From contig JAEYEL010000193.1 of assembly GCA_023403475.1 (NCBI GenBank), positions 1 to 21,877 of the forward strand: a DNA stretch of 21,877 nt. Direction: 5' to 3'. The translations under genes and the position numbers were made by a program. The notes under the pieces are model-generated. The model saw nothing but the letters and a program-made list of their open reading frames with translations. It made no database searches and was not told where the DNA came from. Shown piece by piece: positions 7,748 to 15,305 of this stretch (its first letter is position 1; each line of letters opens with the position of its first letter). Origin of the DNA: Actinomycetes bacterium (GTDB lineage Bacteria; Actinomycetota; Coriobacteriia; Coriobacteriales; Eggerthellaceae).

Positions 7748-9319
7748 ATGACGGGGAGAATCGAGCGTGTCGGAAGTAGGGCGGCGGGCGGCGCGATGGC
7801 GCGTTTCGTGGCGGCTGCCTGCGCGTTGGCGCTGGCGTATGCGATGTGCACACCGGTTCCTGCGCTAGCCTATTTCAGCAAGCCGGGGGTGAGCGTGTCG
7901 TTCGGCATGTCGAGCTTGAGCATGACTACGGGGTCTTCCAATTCCGTGTCTATGAACGTGAGCCCTATGAACGAGTCTCAGCTGCCGGGGTGCGGCATGT
8001 CCATTTGCCCGCAGGAATGCGATGGGCTTACCAACCCCGAAACCGGCGCGGTGGGCGGCTGCCTGAACGGCGAAGGCTGGTGCACCTGCGCGGGGACGAG
8101 CTACTACACCGCCTACACGCAGCTGAGCGTTTCGTCTTCGAACCCGACGGTGGCTCGCGCGACCGTAAGCGGATCCACGCTGAGCGTTACGGCGTACGCG
8201 GCCGGCTCGACGACGTTGACGGTGACGGCCTCGCTTTCCAAGCACGTAGACAGCTCCGCGAGCCTGACGGTGAACGTGAGCGACCCGTCGAGCGGAGGAT
8301 CGGGTAGTGGCTCCGGTGGATCGGGCGGGTCGGGCAGCGGATCCGACACGAGCGGCGGTTCTGGCGGCGGGTCGGGTTCCGGCTCTGGCTCCGGCGAGGT
8401 GAGTGTGAGCGCGGTGGGAACCTCGGCCACGGCAGCGGCTGCGGCTGCTGCTGCGGCCGAGGGTGCGCCGCAGGAAGTGGTGGAGATGGAAGCCGCCGAT
8501 GGCACGAAGGTCATAGTGGCGGAGGCCGCCGGCGCGGCTGCAGCCGCCGAGGAGCTGGCCAAGATAGCCGGCACGGAGGGAACCTGCACGTTTTGGAGCG
8601 GCGGTACGCTCGATTCCCCATCCATCAGCTGGACGTTTAAGGGAATCGACCTCGACCCCGAGGCCGACCTTGCCTTCGACCCTGCGGTGAGCGTGAGCAA
8701 GAAGGGCGCGGGTGCGGTGGCGAAGCTTCTGCGTGATGTGGACGACGCCATTGTGATAGACTTCGCGCACGCAGGCGCGCTGCCCGCGCCCGCTTGGGTG
8801 TACGTGCGCGCCTCCAGCGTGTTCGCAGATGGCGCAAAGCTCGGTCTGTACGTGTTCGACGAGGAAGCGCAGCGCTTTACGCTTGCCCAAAAAGATGTTG
8901 AGGTGGAAAGCGGCTACGCCGTGTTCGAGCTTGACCATTGCTCGACTTGGGCGCTTTCCCAAACCGACCTTGCGGCTTTGGATCTTGCGTCCGAAGAGGA
9001 GGCCGCCGCAGAGGAGGGCGACTTCGACGCGACTACCGTAGACGTGCACGCTCAAGATGCCGCGCCCTACCTTGTGGGCGCCATTGTAGTCATCGCGGCG
9101 ATTACGGCTGTGGCGCTGGTCGTGGTGCTGCGGCGCCGCAAGCGCAAGGCGGCGGACGAGGAGGCGGCAAAAGCTGTACCCGCTGCGGGAGAAGGGATTC
9201 TTGCTGCGGAAGGCGCCGACGCGGAAGGTGCCGATGCGACAGCGCACGAGGGCGAGGTGCAGCGCGAAGGCGATGCGGAGTCTATGGGGGATGTGCAAAG
9301 TGAACGCGACGGGCTGTAA
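7748..9319 (+). CDS. Membrane-anchored surface protein with cysteine-rich Ig-like module (paralogue 2)
   Basis: This is a 523-residue paralogue of the preceding gene. A signal peptide ends near residue 42 (MCTPVPALA|YFSK). The Ig-like domain carries cysteines at C-x4-C-x3-C-x13-C-x6-C-x-C (GCGMSICPQEC and WCTCAG), then SSSNPTVARATVSG and VTAYAAGSTTLTV, nearly the same as in its neighbour. A long Gly/Ser linker and an alanine run follow, then a second domain with AGTEGTCTFWSG and GYAVFELDHCSTWALS that aligns with the same region of paralogue 1. Next come a membrane helix (VGAIVVIAAITAVALVVVL), RRRKRK, and an acidic cytoplasmic tail of about 50 residues. A GTG at 7739 with AGAGGAA eight bases before it is an equally possible start; I chose the ATG. 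The gap to the previous gene is about 30 bases, so co-transcription is likely. Function is unknown. Confidence 0.75.
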   Translation: MTGRIERVGSRAAGGAMARFVAAACALALAYAMCTPVPALAYFSKPGVSVSFGMSSLSMTTGSSNSVSMNVSPMNESQLPGCGMSICPQECDGLTNPETGAVGGCLNGEGWCTCAGTSYYTAYTQLSVSSSNPTVARATVSGSTLSVTAYAAGSTTLTVTASLSKHVDSSASLTVNVSDPSSGGSGSGSGGSGGSGSGSDTSGGSGGGSGSGSGSGEVSVSAVGTSATAAAAAAAAAEGAPQEVVEMEAADGTKVIVAEAAGAAAAAEELAKIAGTEGTCTFWSGGTLDSPSISWTFKGIDLDPEADLAFDPAVSVSKKGAGAVAKLLRDVDDAIVIDFAHAGALPAPAWVYVRASSVFADGAKLGLYVFDEEAQRFTLAQKDVEVESGYAVFELDHCSTWALSQTDLAALDLASEEEAAAEEGDFDATTVDVHAQDAAPYLVGAIVVIAAITAVALVVVLRRRKRKAADEEAAKAVPAAGEGILAAEGADAEGADATAHEGEVQREGDAESMGDVQSERDGL

Positions 9320-10061
9320 TGAGAGACACCCTTGGCGCCTACGCGCTCTGGCTGCTCGCAGGCGCCCTTTCTCAAGCGTGCGGAAGACCTTGTTTCGGCG
9401 GGGCTTCACGGCGCGCGCAACGCATGTGCCGCTTGCGTTTTCGTGCGCGTTTTCGCTTGCGTGTTTGTTGGCGCTTTCCGGCGCGGGCGCGGCATCCGCA
9501 GCGGGCAAGGTGGACGACCCATTGCCGCTTTCCGCTTCCGGTGCTGCGGAAGTGCGCTTGGCGCGGGTCGATATAGCGCCCGTTCCGCTTGAAACTGCGC
9601 CGTCGTCCATCACGACGGGAATTCCCTGCGGCATGACCGACATGTGCGGGCAGGATCCGTGTCTGTGCGGCGCGGTTGACGAATACGGCGCCTGCGCGTG
9701 CAACGGGCGCAAGGAGACGCTGCCCGCCTTCGCGCTGGCCGAGGGCTCCGAAGGCCCGGTGCGCCTCGTCGCGCTGTTCGGCAGGGCGTACCTTGTGCCC
9801 GTAGCCTCCGGCGAGGCGGACGTGCGCGTGGTGGCGAGCTTTCCCCATTACGAACCAGCGGAGACGACGCTGCACGTGATAGTGGAGCCTCTCTCGCCGC
9901 TCGACATCGCGAAAATCGCAGGTATGCTGGTCGTCTTCGCAGCTCTTGTTCTGGGTGTGTTCCTTGCCGCGCGCACGTTTTGCCGCTCGGTGCGCCGTCG
10001 GCTGCAATATCGCCGGATGCAACGTCGCAGCGGGCGGTCGGAATCTTCCGAGCAGGCTTGA
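9291..10061 (+). CDS. Small membrane-anchored cysteine-rich protein (third member of the set)
   Basis: This protein has 256 residues if it starts at ATG 9291, which overlaps the previous gene by 29 bases and has GGAG ten bases before it. A GTG at 9378 gives a more normal signal peptide (hydrophobic core FSCAFSLACLLALSGAGAASA) but lacks a ribosome site. The mature part begins with a cysteine cluster, PCGMTDMCGQDPCLCG and GACACNG. This matches the CGM...C.CxG pattern of the two upstream proteins, with slightly different spacing. A short beta-rich domain follows, ending VRVVASFPHYEPAETTLHVIV, then one membrane helix (IAGMLVVFAALVLGVFLAA) and a basic tail. It lacks the linker and second domain of the other two. 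Its place right before the FtsX-type permease suggests it works with that transporter, perhaps as its extracytoplasmic partner. That is inference. The family is not recognised. Confidence 0.7.
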   Translation: MCKVNATGCNERHPWRLRALAARRRPFSSVRKTLFRRGFTARATHVPLAFSCAFSLACLLALSGAGAASAAGKVDDPLPLSASGAAEVRLARVDIAPVPLETAPSSITTGIPCGMTDMCGQDPCLCGAVDEYGACACNGRKETLPAFALAEGSEGPVRLVALFGRAYLVPVASGEADVRVVASFPHYEPAETTLHVIVEPLSPLDIAKIAGMLVVFAALVLGVFLAARTFCRSVRRRLQYRRMQRRSGRSESSEQA

Positions 10062-10090
10062 GGTCAAGTGGAAAGGACGTGCAAGATTCC

Positions 10091-11293
10091 ATGTTCACTC
10101 TCGTAAAACACGCGCTTTCCATGCGCCGCGCCCAGTCGGCGGCGACGCTCGTTTCGGTGACGCTTTCGGTGGCCGTGACGTTCGCCCTTGCGATCTCGTT
10201 TCTGGGCGTGCAGGGCGGCCTTGAGAAGAGCCGCGAGCGCCTGGGCGCCGATCTTATGGTCGTGCCCGCCGATGCTGCGGCGAGCCTCGACCAGAACGCG
10301 CTTTTGTTCACGGGCGCTCCGGCGAACATGTACATGAACGCGAGCATAGGCGATGCGGTTGCGGCGGTGGAAGGGGTTGCGCGTGCGGAGGTACAGTTCT
10401 TCGGGCAGACGCTCGATGCCAGCTGCTGCTCGGCGAGCGGACCTGCGCGGCTTATCGGCTATGACGCCTCTACCGACTGGGTGGTGGCGCCATGGACGAA
10501 CACCGTGCTGGAAGGTCGGCTTGGCGCAGGCCAGGTCGTCGTGGGCGCCGATCTTGCGGGCGACTTTCAGGGCGGCGGCACCGTGCTCGGACACAACGTG
10601 GAGGTGGCGGGCGTGCTCGATGCCACGGGAACCGACTTGGACGGCTCGGTGCTCATGGACATAGATCAGGTACGCTCCTTCGTGAAGGAGACCGACAAAT
10701 TGCGCTATTTGTGGGACGCCTACGGAAGCCCCGACGAGCTTATCTCGTGCGTGCTTGTGGACGTTCGCGAAGGAGCACGCGATTCCGTGGTGCAGGCGCT
10801 TTCCAGCATGGAGGGCATAGCGGTCATCGAGGCGGGCACGGCGGTGGAGCGCGTGGCCGATCAGATGGGCGGCGTGTTCTCCATTGTGGCGGCCGCCGCG
10901 CTGCTTTTGGTGGTGGCCACGCTGTTCCAGCTGTTCGCGCGCTTCTTCAGTCTAGCCTGGGATCGCCGCAGCGAACTGGCGCTTTACCGGGCGCTCGGCG
11001 CATCGAGGCGCGAGGTATCGGCGCTCATAGGTGGCGAGGCGGCCATTTTGGTGGGTGGCGGCATCGCGGCGGGGCTGGTGCTGGGGGTGCTTTTGTACTG
11101 GGCGATTCCCGGCATGCTGGCAAGCTCGGGGTCGTTTCCCTATTTGCCGCCTAGCTTGGGAACGTGTGTGCTCGTGGCGTTGGGCGCTGCGATGCTGTTC
11201 GCTCTCGTAGGGTTCGCGGCCATTGCGTGGCCTTTGGCGCAGGCGGGTCGCGTGGATCCGTCGAGCGCCATGCAGACGGGGGATATCGACTGA
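10091..11293 (+). CDS. FtsX/MacB-type ABC transporter permease
   Basis: This is a 400-residue permease of the FtsX-like class. One N-terminal helix (AATLVSVTLSVAVTFALAISF) leads into a large extracytoplasmic domain (about residues 45-255). Three C-terminal helices follow, with the family signature WDRRSELALYRALGASRREV in the loop after the second helix. MacB/LolE-type systems do not move substrates through a channel. They transmit ATP-driven motion to the outer face, to release lipoproteins or drive periplasmic partners. The outer domain has an adjacent cysteine pair, DASCCSASG (Cys112-Cys113), unusual enough to suggest metal or thiol chemistry. The ATG at 10091 follows a purine-rich GGAAAGGA. 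The stop codon shares its last base with the ATPase start at 11293, showing tight coupling. The family is clear; the substrate is unknown. Confidence 0.88.
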   Translation: MFTLVKHALSMRRAQSAATLVSVTLSVAVTFALAISFLGVQGGLEKSRERLGADLMVVPADAAASLDQNALLFTGAPANMYMNASIGDAVAAVEGVARAEVQFFGQTLDASCCSASGPARLIGYDASTDWVVAPWTNTVLEGRLGAGQVVVGADLAGDFQGGGTVLGHNVEVAGVLDATGTDLDGSVLMDIDQVRSFVKETDKLRYLWDAYGSPDELISCVLVDVREGARDSVVQALSSMEGIAVIEAGTAVERVADQMGGVFSIVAAAALLLVVATLFQLFARFFSLAWDRRSELALYRALGASRREVSALIGGEAAILVGGGIAAGLVLGVLLYWAIPGMLASSGSFPYLPPSLGTCVLVALGAAMLFALVGFAAIAWPLAQAGRVDPSSAMQTGDID

Positions 11294-12024
11294 TGGAGAA
11301 ACGCATGAACGAAACGACGCCTTTGCCGTCCCGCATGGCTGCGCACGCGGTAGGCGAGCCGATTCTGGAGGTACGCCATGTCATGAAGGAATACGATGGC
11401 GAAACCGTGCTGGCGGGATGCGATTTCGCGGTGTGCCCGGGCGAGGTGCTTGCCGTCGTGGGACCTTCGGGTGGCGGGAAATCAACCCTGCTCTCCATCG
11501 CGGGGCTGCTGCTTGCTCCCTCGGCGGGAGAGGTGCTGGTGTATGGCCACAACGTTTCCGCGCTTGCCGATGGCGAGCTTTCGGCGTTGCGTGCGGCCAC
11601 CTTCGGATTCGTATTCCAGCATACGCAGCTCATAGGCTCGCTGCGAGCTGCGGATAACATGCTCGTGCCTGCCTGCTTCGGTAAGGCGAGCATGGAGGAT
11701 GCTGCAGTGCGCGTCACCGACCTAGTGAAGCGTTTCGGCTTGGAGCGGCGCGTGAACCATTTTCCCCATCAGCTTTCGGTAGGGCAGAAACGTCGCGTGG
11801 CTCTGATACGAGCGCTTGCGCTGAGTCCTGCCGTGCTGGTGGCCGACGAACCCACGAACGATTTGGACGAGGAAACGCGGGCCGAGGTGGTGCGCACGCT
11901 TTTGGGTTACGCCGACGCGGGCCATGCCGTGCTTCTGGCCACGCACGACCGCGAGCTGGCCGCCCGCGCCACGCGCGTGCTGCGGCTGGACGACGGCTTT
12001 CTGAAAGAGGCGGCAACGCATTAG
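11293..12024 (+). CDS. ABC transporter ATPase, MacB/LolD type
   Basis: This 243-residue ATPase is paired with the FtsX-type permease immediately upstream (1-base overlap TGATG). Walker A GPSGGGKST is at 57-65, the Q-loop Gln at 109, the signature LSVGQ at 161-165 (second Gly replaced by Val), Walker B VLVADEPTNDLD at 181-192 and the H-loop His at 218. The FVFQHTQLIGSLRAADNM region is typical of the MacB/LolD group. It powers the permease from the cytoplasmic face. An alternative start at the ATG 11308 would remove four residues. An extra N-terminal stretch of about 20 residues before the first beta strand (PILEVRHV) is not conserved in the family. The call is firm, the transported substrate is not known. 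Confidence 0.92.
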   Translation: MEKRMNETTPLPSRMAAHAVGEPILEVRHVMKEYDGETVLAGCDFAVCPGEVLAVVGPSGGGKSTLLSIAGLLLAPSAGEVLVYGHNVSALADGELSALRAATFGFVFQHTQLIGSLRAADNMLVPACFGKASMEDAAVRVTDLVKRFGLERRVNHFPHQLSVGQKRRVALIRALALSPAVLVADEPTNDLDEETRAEVVRTLLGYADAGHAVLLATHDRELAARATRVLRLDDGFLKEAATH

Positions 12025-12045
12025 CGGAAAGGGGACGGAGCTGAC

Positions 12046-12780
12046 ATGCTGGAAATTCGAGGCGTGACGAAGCGCTACGGCAGCTTCACTGCCATTGAGG
12101 ACATATCGTTCACCGTGCCGAACGGGTGCGTGTACGGGTTGGTGGGCTACAACGGCGCTGGGAAGACGACGCTGCTCAAGACTGTAGCGGCGGTGTATCT
12201 GCCTGATGCGGGAGAAGTGCTGGTGAACAGCACGAGCGCGCATGCCCATCGCACACCCGAACGCACGCCGTTCATTGTGGCCGACGAGCCGTACTTCCTT
12301 CCTCAAGCCACGCCGAACGCCATGCGCGCCTATTACGAGGGCTACTATCCCGACTGGTCGAACGGCACCTATCGCAACCTGCTTTCGCTCTTCAACTTGG
12401 ACGGGCGCACCAAGCTGGGCGGCTTCTCGAAGGGCATGCAGCGACAGGCGGCCATTCTTCTGGGGCTGTCTACCGGCGCCCGCACGCTGCTTTTAGACGA
12501 GAGCTTCGACGGGCTGGACCTTTCCAAGCGCATTCTGCTGAAGCGCCTTCTGCGCCGTTACGCCCGCGTGCGCAACGCGAGTGTCATCCTCAGCTCGCAC
12601 AACTTGCGCGAGCTGGAGGACGTGGCGGACAACCTGGGCATGATAGAAGGGCGCCACCTCATTTTCGACGAGAGCGTGGAAAGCCTGCATGAGAATTACC
12701 CCGGCCTTTCGCTTGAGGAGATTTTCCTGGAAGAAGGGGAGGTGAGCGAGCATGACCTCGACAAAATATTCGTGTGGTAA
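12046..12780 (+). CDS. ABC transporter ATPase, YtrB/ABC-2 type
   Basis: This is a 244-residue ATPase. Walker A is GYNGAGKTT (34-42). The signature FSKGMQRQ (127-134) is the usual variant of the YtrB subgroup, and Walker B is TLLLDESFDGLD (147-158). The H-loop is SSHN. Members of this subgroup pair with ABC-2-type membrane proteins and often act in export, cell-envelope stress or antibiotic resistance; in Firmicutes they are often GntR-controlled, but no GntR gene is present here. A GGACGGAG-type site lies before the ATG at 12046, and the gap to the previous gene is only 21 bases. Its 3' end overlaps the next gene by 29 bases, so its partner is the large permease at 12752. Confidence 0.9.
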   Translation: MLEIRGVTKRYGSFTAIEDISFTVPNGCVYGLVGYNGAGKTTLLKTVAAVYLPDAGEVLVNSTSAHAHRTPERTPFIVADEPYFLPQATPNAMRAYYEGYYPDWSNGTYRNLLSLFNLDGRTKLGGFSKGMQRQAAILLGLSTGARTLLLDESFDGLDLSKRILLKRLLRRYARVRNASVILSSHNLRELEDVADNLGMIEGRHLIFDESVESLHENYPGLSLEEIFLEEGEVSEHDLDKIFVW

Positions 12781-15301
12781 CAAGGGAAACCCTGCAGAAG
12801 ACGTGCTTGCGGGGTCGTCCCTTGCCAAGAAGGCGCGGCGGGGGCAACCTGTGGGGAATCAACTTGGGGCGCCGGCGGTCGGGCTTTCCGGTAAGCTGCG
12901 CTCAGAAGCTTCGCAGCCCTCGCTCCGCTCACCGGAAAGCCCGACCACCTCTTCGGGGGTGGGGGCGTCGCGTGGGCGCAAGAAGCGCGGGGCGCGTTCG
13001 CTTGCGGGTCATGACTTCGCAGTGATGCTCGGGCAGCTTGTTCCGCTGCTCGTTATAGCGCTGGCGGTGTTCACGGTTGCCCTGCCCGTTTCCACGGCGG
13101 CCATTCCCGATGCCTCCATCTTCAATTTGGACTACACGCACGACCAGATGAAGTTTCGCTTCTGGATGGACGGGCTTTCTTACCCGGTGGTGCTGGGCGC
13201 CGCCGCATTCGGTGTGGCGGTAGGGGTGCGTGCTTTTAGGTTCATGCTGGTCAAGTGCGAGACGACGGCGATTCTTTCGCTGCCGATGCCTCGCGTGACG
13301 CTGTTCGTTACGCGCTTTTCGGCTTGCCTGCTCGTGCTTGCGGTGGGCATAGGAGCTCCCCTTGCCGCCTCTCTTTTGGTGAACATCGTGGCGCTGGCCG
13401 TGTGGCCGGGGCTGTTCGAGCAATGCGCCTACGTGTTCTTGGGGCTGTTCGTTACTGCAGCTGTGGCCTGCGCTATCGCGACCGTTTCTTGCGCGATGGC
13501 AGGCACGCTTGCGGAAGCCGTCGCGTTTTCCCTTGCGCTTCTGGCTGGGGTGACAGTGGCGGCTTGGGGCATGGGCGCCGTGATGGACTACCTGCTTGTG
13601 GGCAATGCCGCCGGTGAGCACTTGCTCGGCGGCTCGACCGAAGTGGTGGCGCCTTCGCTGGTGGATACGTGGGCGCAGGCGAACCCGCTTTTGTTCTTCG
13701 CGAACGAAGCGCAGGCGCACTACCGGTTCATCGTGCAGCACCCCGTGTACTACCCGGTGGCGGGTAGTTGGCTGCTCGTGGGCGCATGGGCGCTTGCAGC
13801 CTGTGCGCTTGCGGTGCTTGCGGCGACGCTCGTTCGTCGCCGGAAGGGCGAGCGCGCGGGCATCGCCGGGCTTTCCGTTCCTCTTTCCGTTATAGTGGGC
13901 ATCGTGATAGGGGTTGCGGCGTTCGGTGGCGTGTTCACCCTTATGGCGGGGCTTTCCGTGCCGACTGCCATTGTTGCGTCGTTTCTGGTGTTCTGGGCGG
14001 TTTCGTTCGTGCTGTTCCGCGGGCCTTTGCGGGGGAGCGCGCACATGGGGCGCACGCTTGCCGTGCTGGGCGGCGAGACGGTAGTTTTAGCCTGCGTGGT
14101 AGCGTGCCTGGGAACGGGCGGCTTGGGGTTTGCGGGCTTCGTGCCCGCAGCAGACGACGTGGAGAGTGTGAGCGTGAGCTATACGGGAAGCCCCAATTAT
14201 CTGGCCGTGGGGTTCAAGTCGGCCAAGGCGGGCGACGGCGCGTACTACTTCAGCGCGGAATATTCGTTTTCCGATGAAGAAGCCGTGAGCCTGGTGCGCG
14301 AGGTGCACGGGAGCTTGGCGCAGATGGGTCACGTCGCGCTTTCCGAAGATCGGGCGAGCTTCGAGGGCACGGTCGTTCCCTACGACGTGGCGATTCGCTA
14401 TACGCTGCGCGACGGATCGGAAGTGGTGCGCTACTACGACCGTGCTCGGCTTTCCGATTTGGCGAAGCTTGCGCAGGTGGACGACACTGTGCGGGCACGG
14501 GAGCTGGCACGGGCGGCGATTTCGGGGGATATCTCACTGCTTTCCGGCGACGATGCTGCGAACATAGGCTCGTCGGTGGCGCGGCAGGCCTACGCGCTGG
14601 GCGACATCTATGTGAGCGACCGGCTGTATTCCGCTCCCATGCTGGTGAACTGCGACGCGCAGGCGCGCGGGGAACTTTTGTCGGCGCTTGCGGAGGACGT
14701 GGCGAACCAGAGCGTGGAAGACCGCTACCATCCCGATGCCCTGTGCCGCGGCGTGATCATGTTCACGCAGGCGGGAGAAACGGCCGCCGACACCTTCGCC
14801 TACGGGGTGGAGAACACGGTGATCTATTTGACCGACGAGTTCACGCGCACATTGGCGTGGTTCGACGAGAAAGGGCTTTCCCCGTACCTGAGCGTGGGCG
14901 GGGCGGACGGCGCGGTCGCGGCGGCAAGCATCGAGAAAAGCCCGGAGAGCGCCGAGGCTGCAAGCGCTGCTGCGGCGTCGAAGGTGGAATCGCTCACTTT
15001 CCAGCGCTTTGCGCCCTATTCAGGCATGAACGCGGTCACCGACCCGCAAAGCGCCTATTTCATGGGCTACAAGGCGGGCAAGGCTCAGCAGTTCGTGTCG
15101 ATGCAGGACTTCGGAACGAAGTTCTCCACGAAGGAAGCCTCCGAAATAGCCGAGCTTTTGCCGCTTACCCGCAACGCATATTACCTGGACGGCGGCGGCT
15201 ATCTGGTGTCGGCGAAGCTTAAAGGGCAGGAAGCTTACGCCTATCTGTTCATCCCCGCTGCCGATGCCCCCGAATGGCTCGTTCGCGTGGCGGGAGCGTG
15301 A
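12752..15301 (+). CDS. Large ABC-2-type transporter permease with extra C-terminal domain
   Basis: This is an 849-residue membrane protein. The ATG at 12752 lies inside the ATPase gene and is preceded by a strong ribosome site (GGGGAGGTGA). A hydrophilic N-terminal stretch of about 90 residues comes first. A group of helices follows between about 92 and 465, including LVPLLVIALAVFTVALPV, LLVLAVGIGAPLAASLLV and VVACLGTGGLGFAGFV. A soluble domain of about 385 residues (SVSVSYTGSPNYLAVGF onward) runs to the end. The layout resembles YtrC/YtrD-like permeases paired with YtrB ATPases. The C-terminal domain may sit outside the cell after the last helix, but I cannot fix the topology. Residues 42-65 are encoded by a 70-base palindromic element, so the N-terminus may be an insertion. 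The lipoprotein gene follows after four bases. Substrate unknown. Confidence 0.85.
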   Translation: MTSTKYSCGNKGNPAEDVLAGSSLAKKARRGQPVGNQLGAPAVGLSGKLRSEASQPSLRSPESPTTSSGVGASRGRKKRGARSLAGHDFAVMLGQLVPLLVIALAVFTVALPVSTAAIPDASIFNLDYTHDQMKFRFWMDGLSYPVVLGAAAFGVAVGVRAFRFMLVKCETTAILSLPMPRVTLFVTRFSACLLVLAVGIGAPLAASLLVNIVALAVWPGLFEQCAYVFLGLFVTAAVACAIATVSCAMAGTLAEAVAFSLALLAGVTVAAWGMGAVMDYLLVGNAAGEHLLGGSTEVVAPSLVDTWAQANPLLFFANEAQAHYRFIVQHPVYYPVAGSWLLVGAWALAACALAVLAATLVRRRKGERAGIAGLSVPLSVIVGIVIGVAAFGGVFTLMAGLSVPTAIVASFLVFWAVSFVLFRGPLRGSAHMGRTLAVLGGETVVLACVVACLGTGGLGFAGFVPAADDVESVSVSYTGSPNYLAVGFKSAKAGDGAYYFSAEYSFSDEEAVSLVREVHGSLAQMGHVALSEDRASFEGTVVPYDVAIRYTLRDGSEVVRYYDRARLSDLAKLAQVDDTVRARELARAAISGDISLLSGDDAANIGSSVARQAYALGDIYVSDRLYSAPMLVNCDAQARGELLSALAEDVANQSVEDRYHPDALCRGVIMFTQAGETAADTFAYGVENTVIYLTDEFTRTLAWFDEKGLSPYLSVGGADGAVAAASIEKSPESAEAASAAAASKVESLTFQRFAPYSGMNAVTDPQSAYFMGYKAGKAQQFVSMQDFGTKFSTKEASEIAELLPLTRNAYYLDGGGYLVSAKLKGQEAYAYLFIPAADAPEWLVRVAGA
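12877..12946. repeat. Palindromic element (16-bp perfect arms) inside the permease coding region
   Basis: GGTCGGGCTTTCCGGT (12877-12892) and its exact reverse complement (12931-12946) enclose 38 bases that contain a second stem, GCTGCG (12895-12900) with CGCAGC (12912-12917). The form is that of a REP-like or miniature mobile element. The reading frame stays open through it. Confidence 0.75.
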
Positions 15302-15305
15302 GCGC

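Noticed and set aside
8290..8400. Gly/Ser-encoding GC-rich repeats as a CRISPR-like or mobile repeat
   Set aside because: They are irregular, in frame and encode a flexible linker; there is no repeat-spacer structure.
9319..9576. Alternative reading frame starting at the TAATG after paralogue 2
   Set aside because: It gives an Arg/Cys-rich product without a signal peptide and overlaps the frame that carries a clear signal peptide, cysteine cluster and membrane helix.
7865..9712. 615-residue open frame on the minus strand
   Set aside because: It is antisense to two surface-protein genes, is rich in Arg, Ala and His as expected for a high-GC shadow frame, and has no recognisable domain or ribosome site.
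9698..10090. In-frame extension upstream of the FtsX-type permease
   Set aside because: It overlaps the cysteine-rich gene in another frame and is Arg-rich. The permease's normal N-terminal helix begins right after the ATG at 10091.
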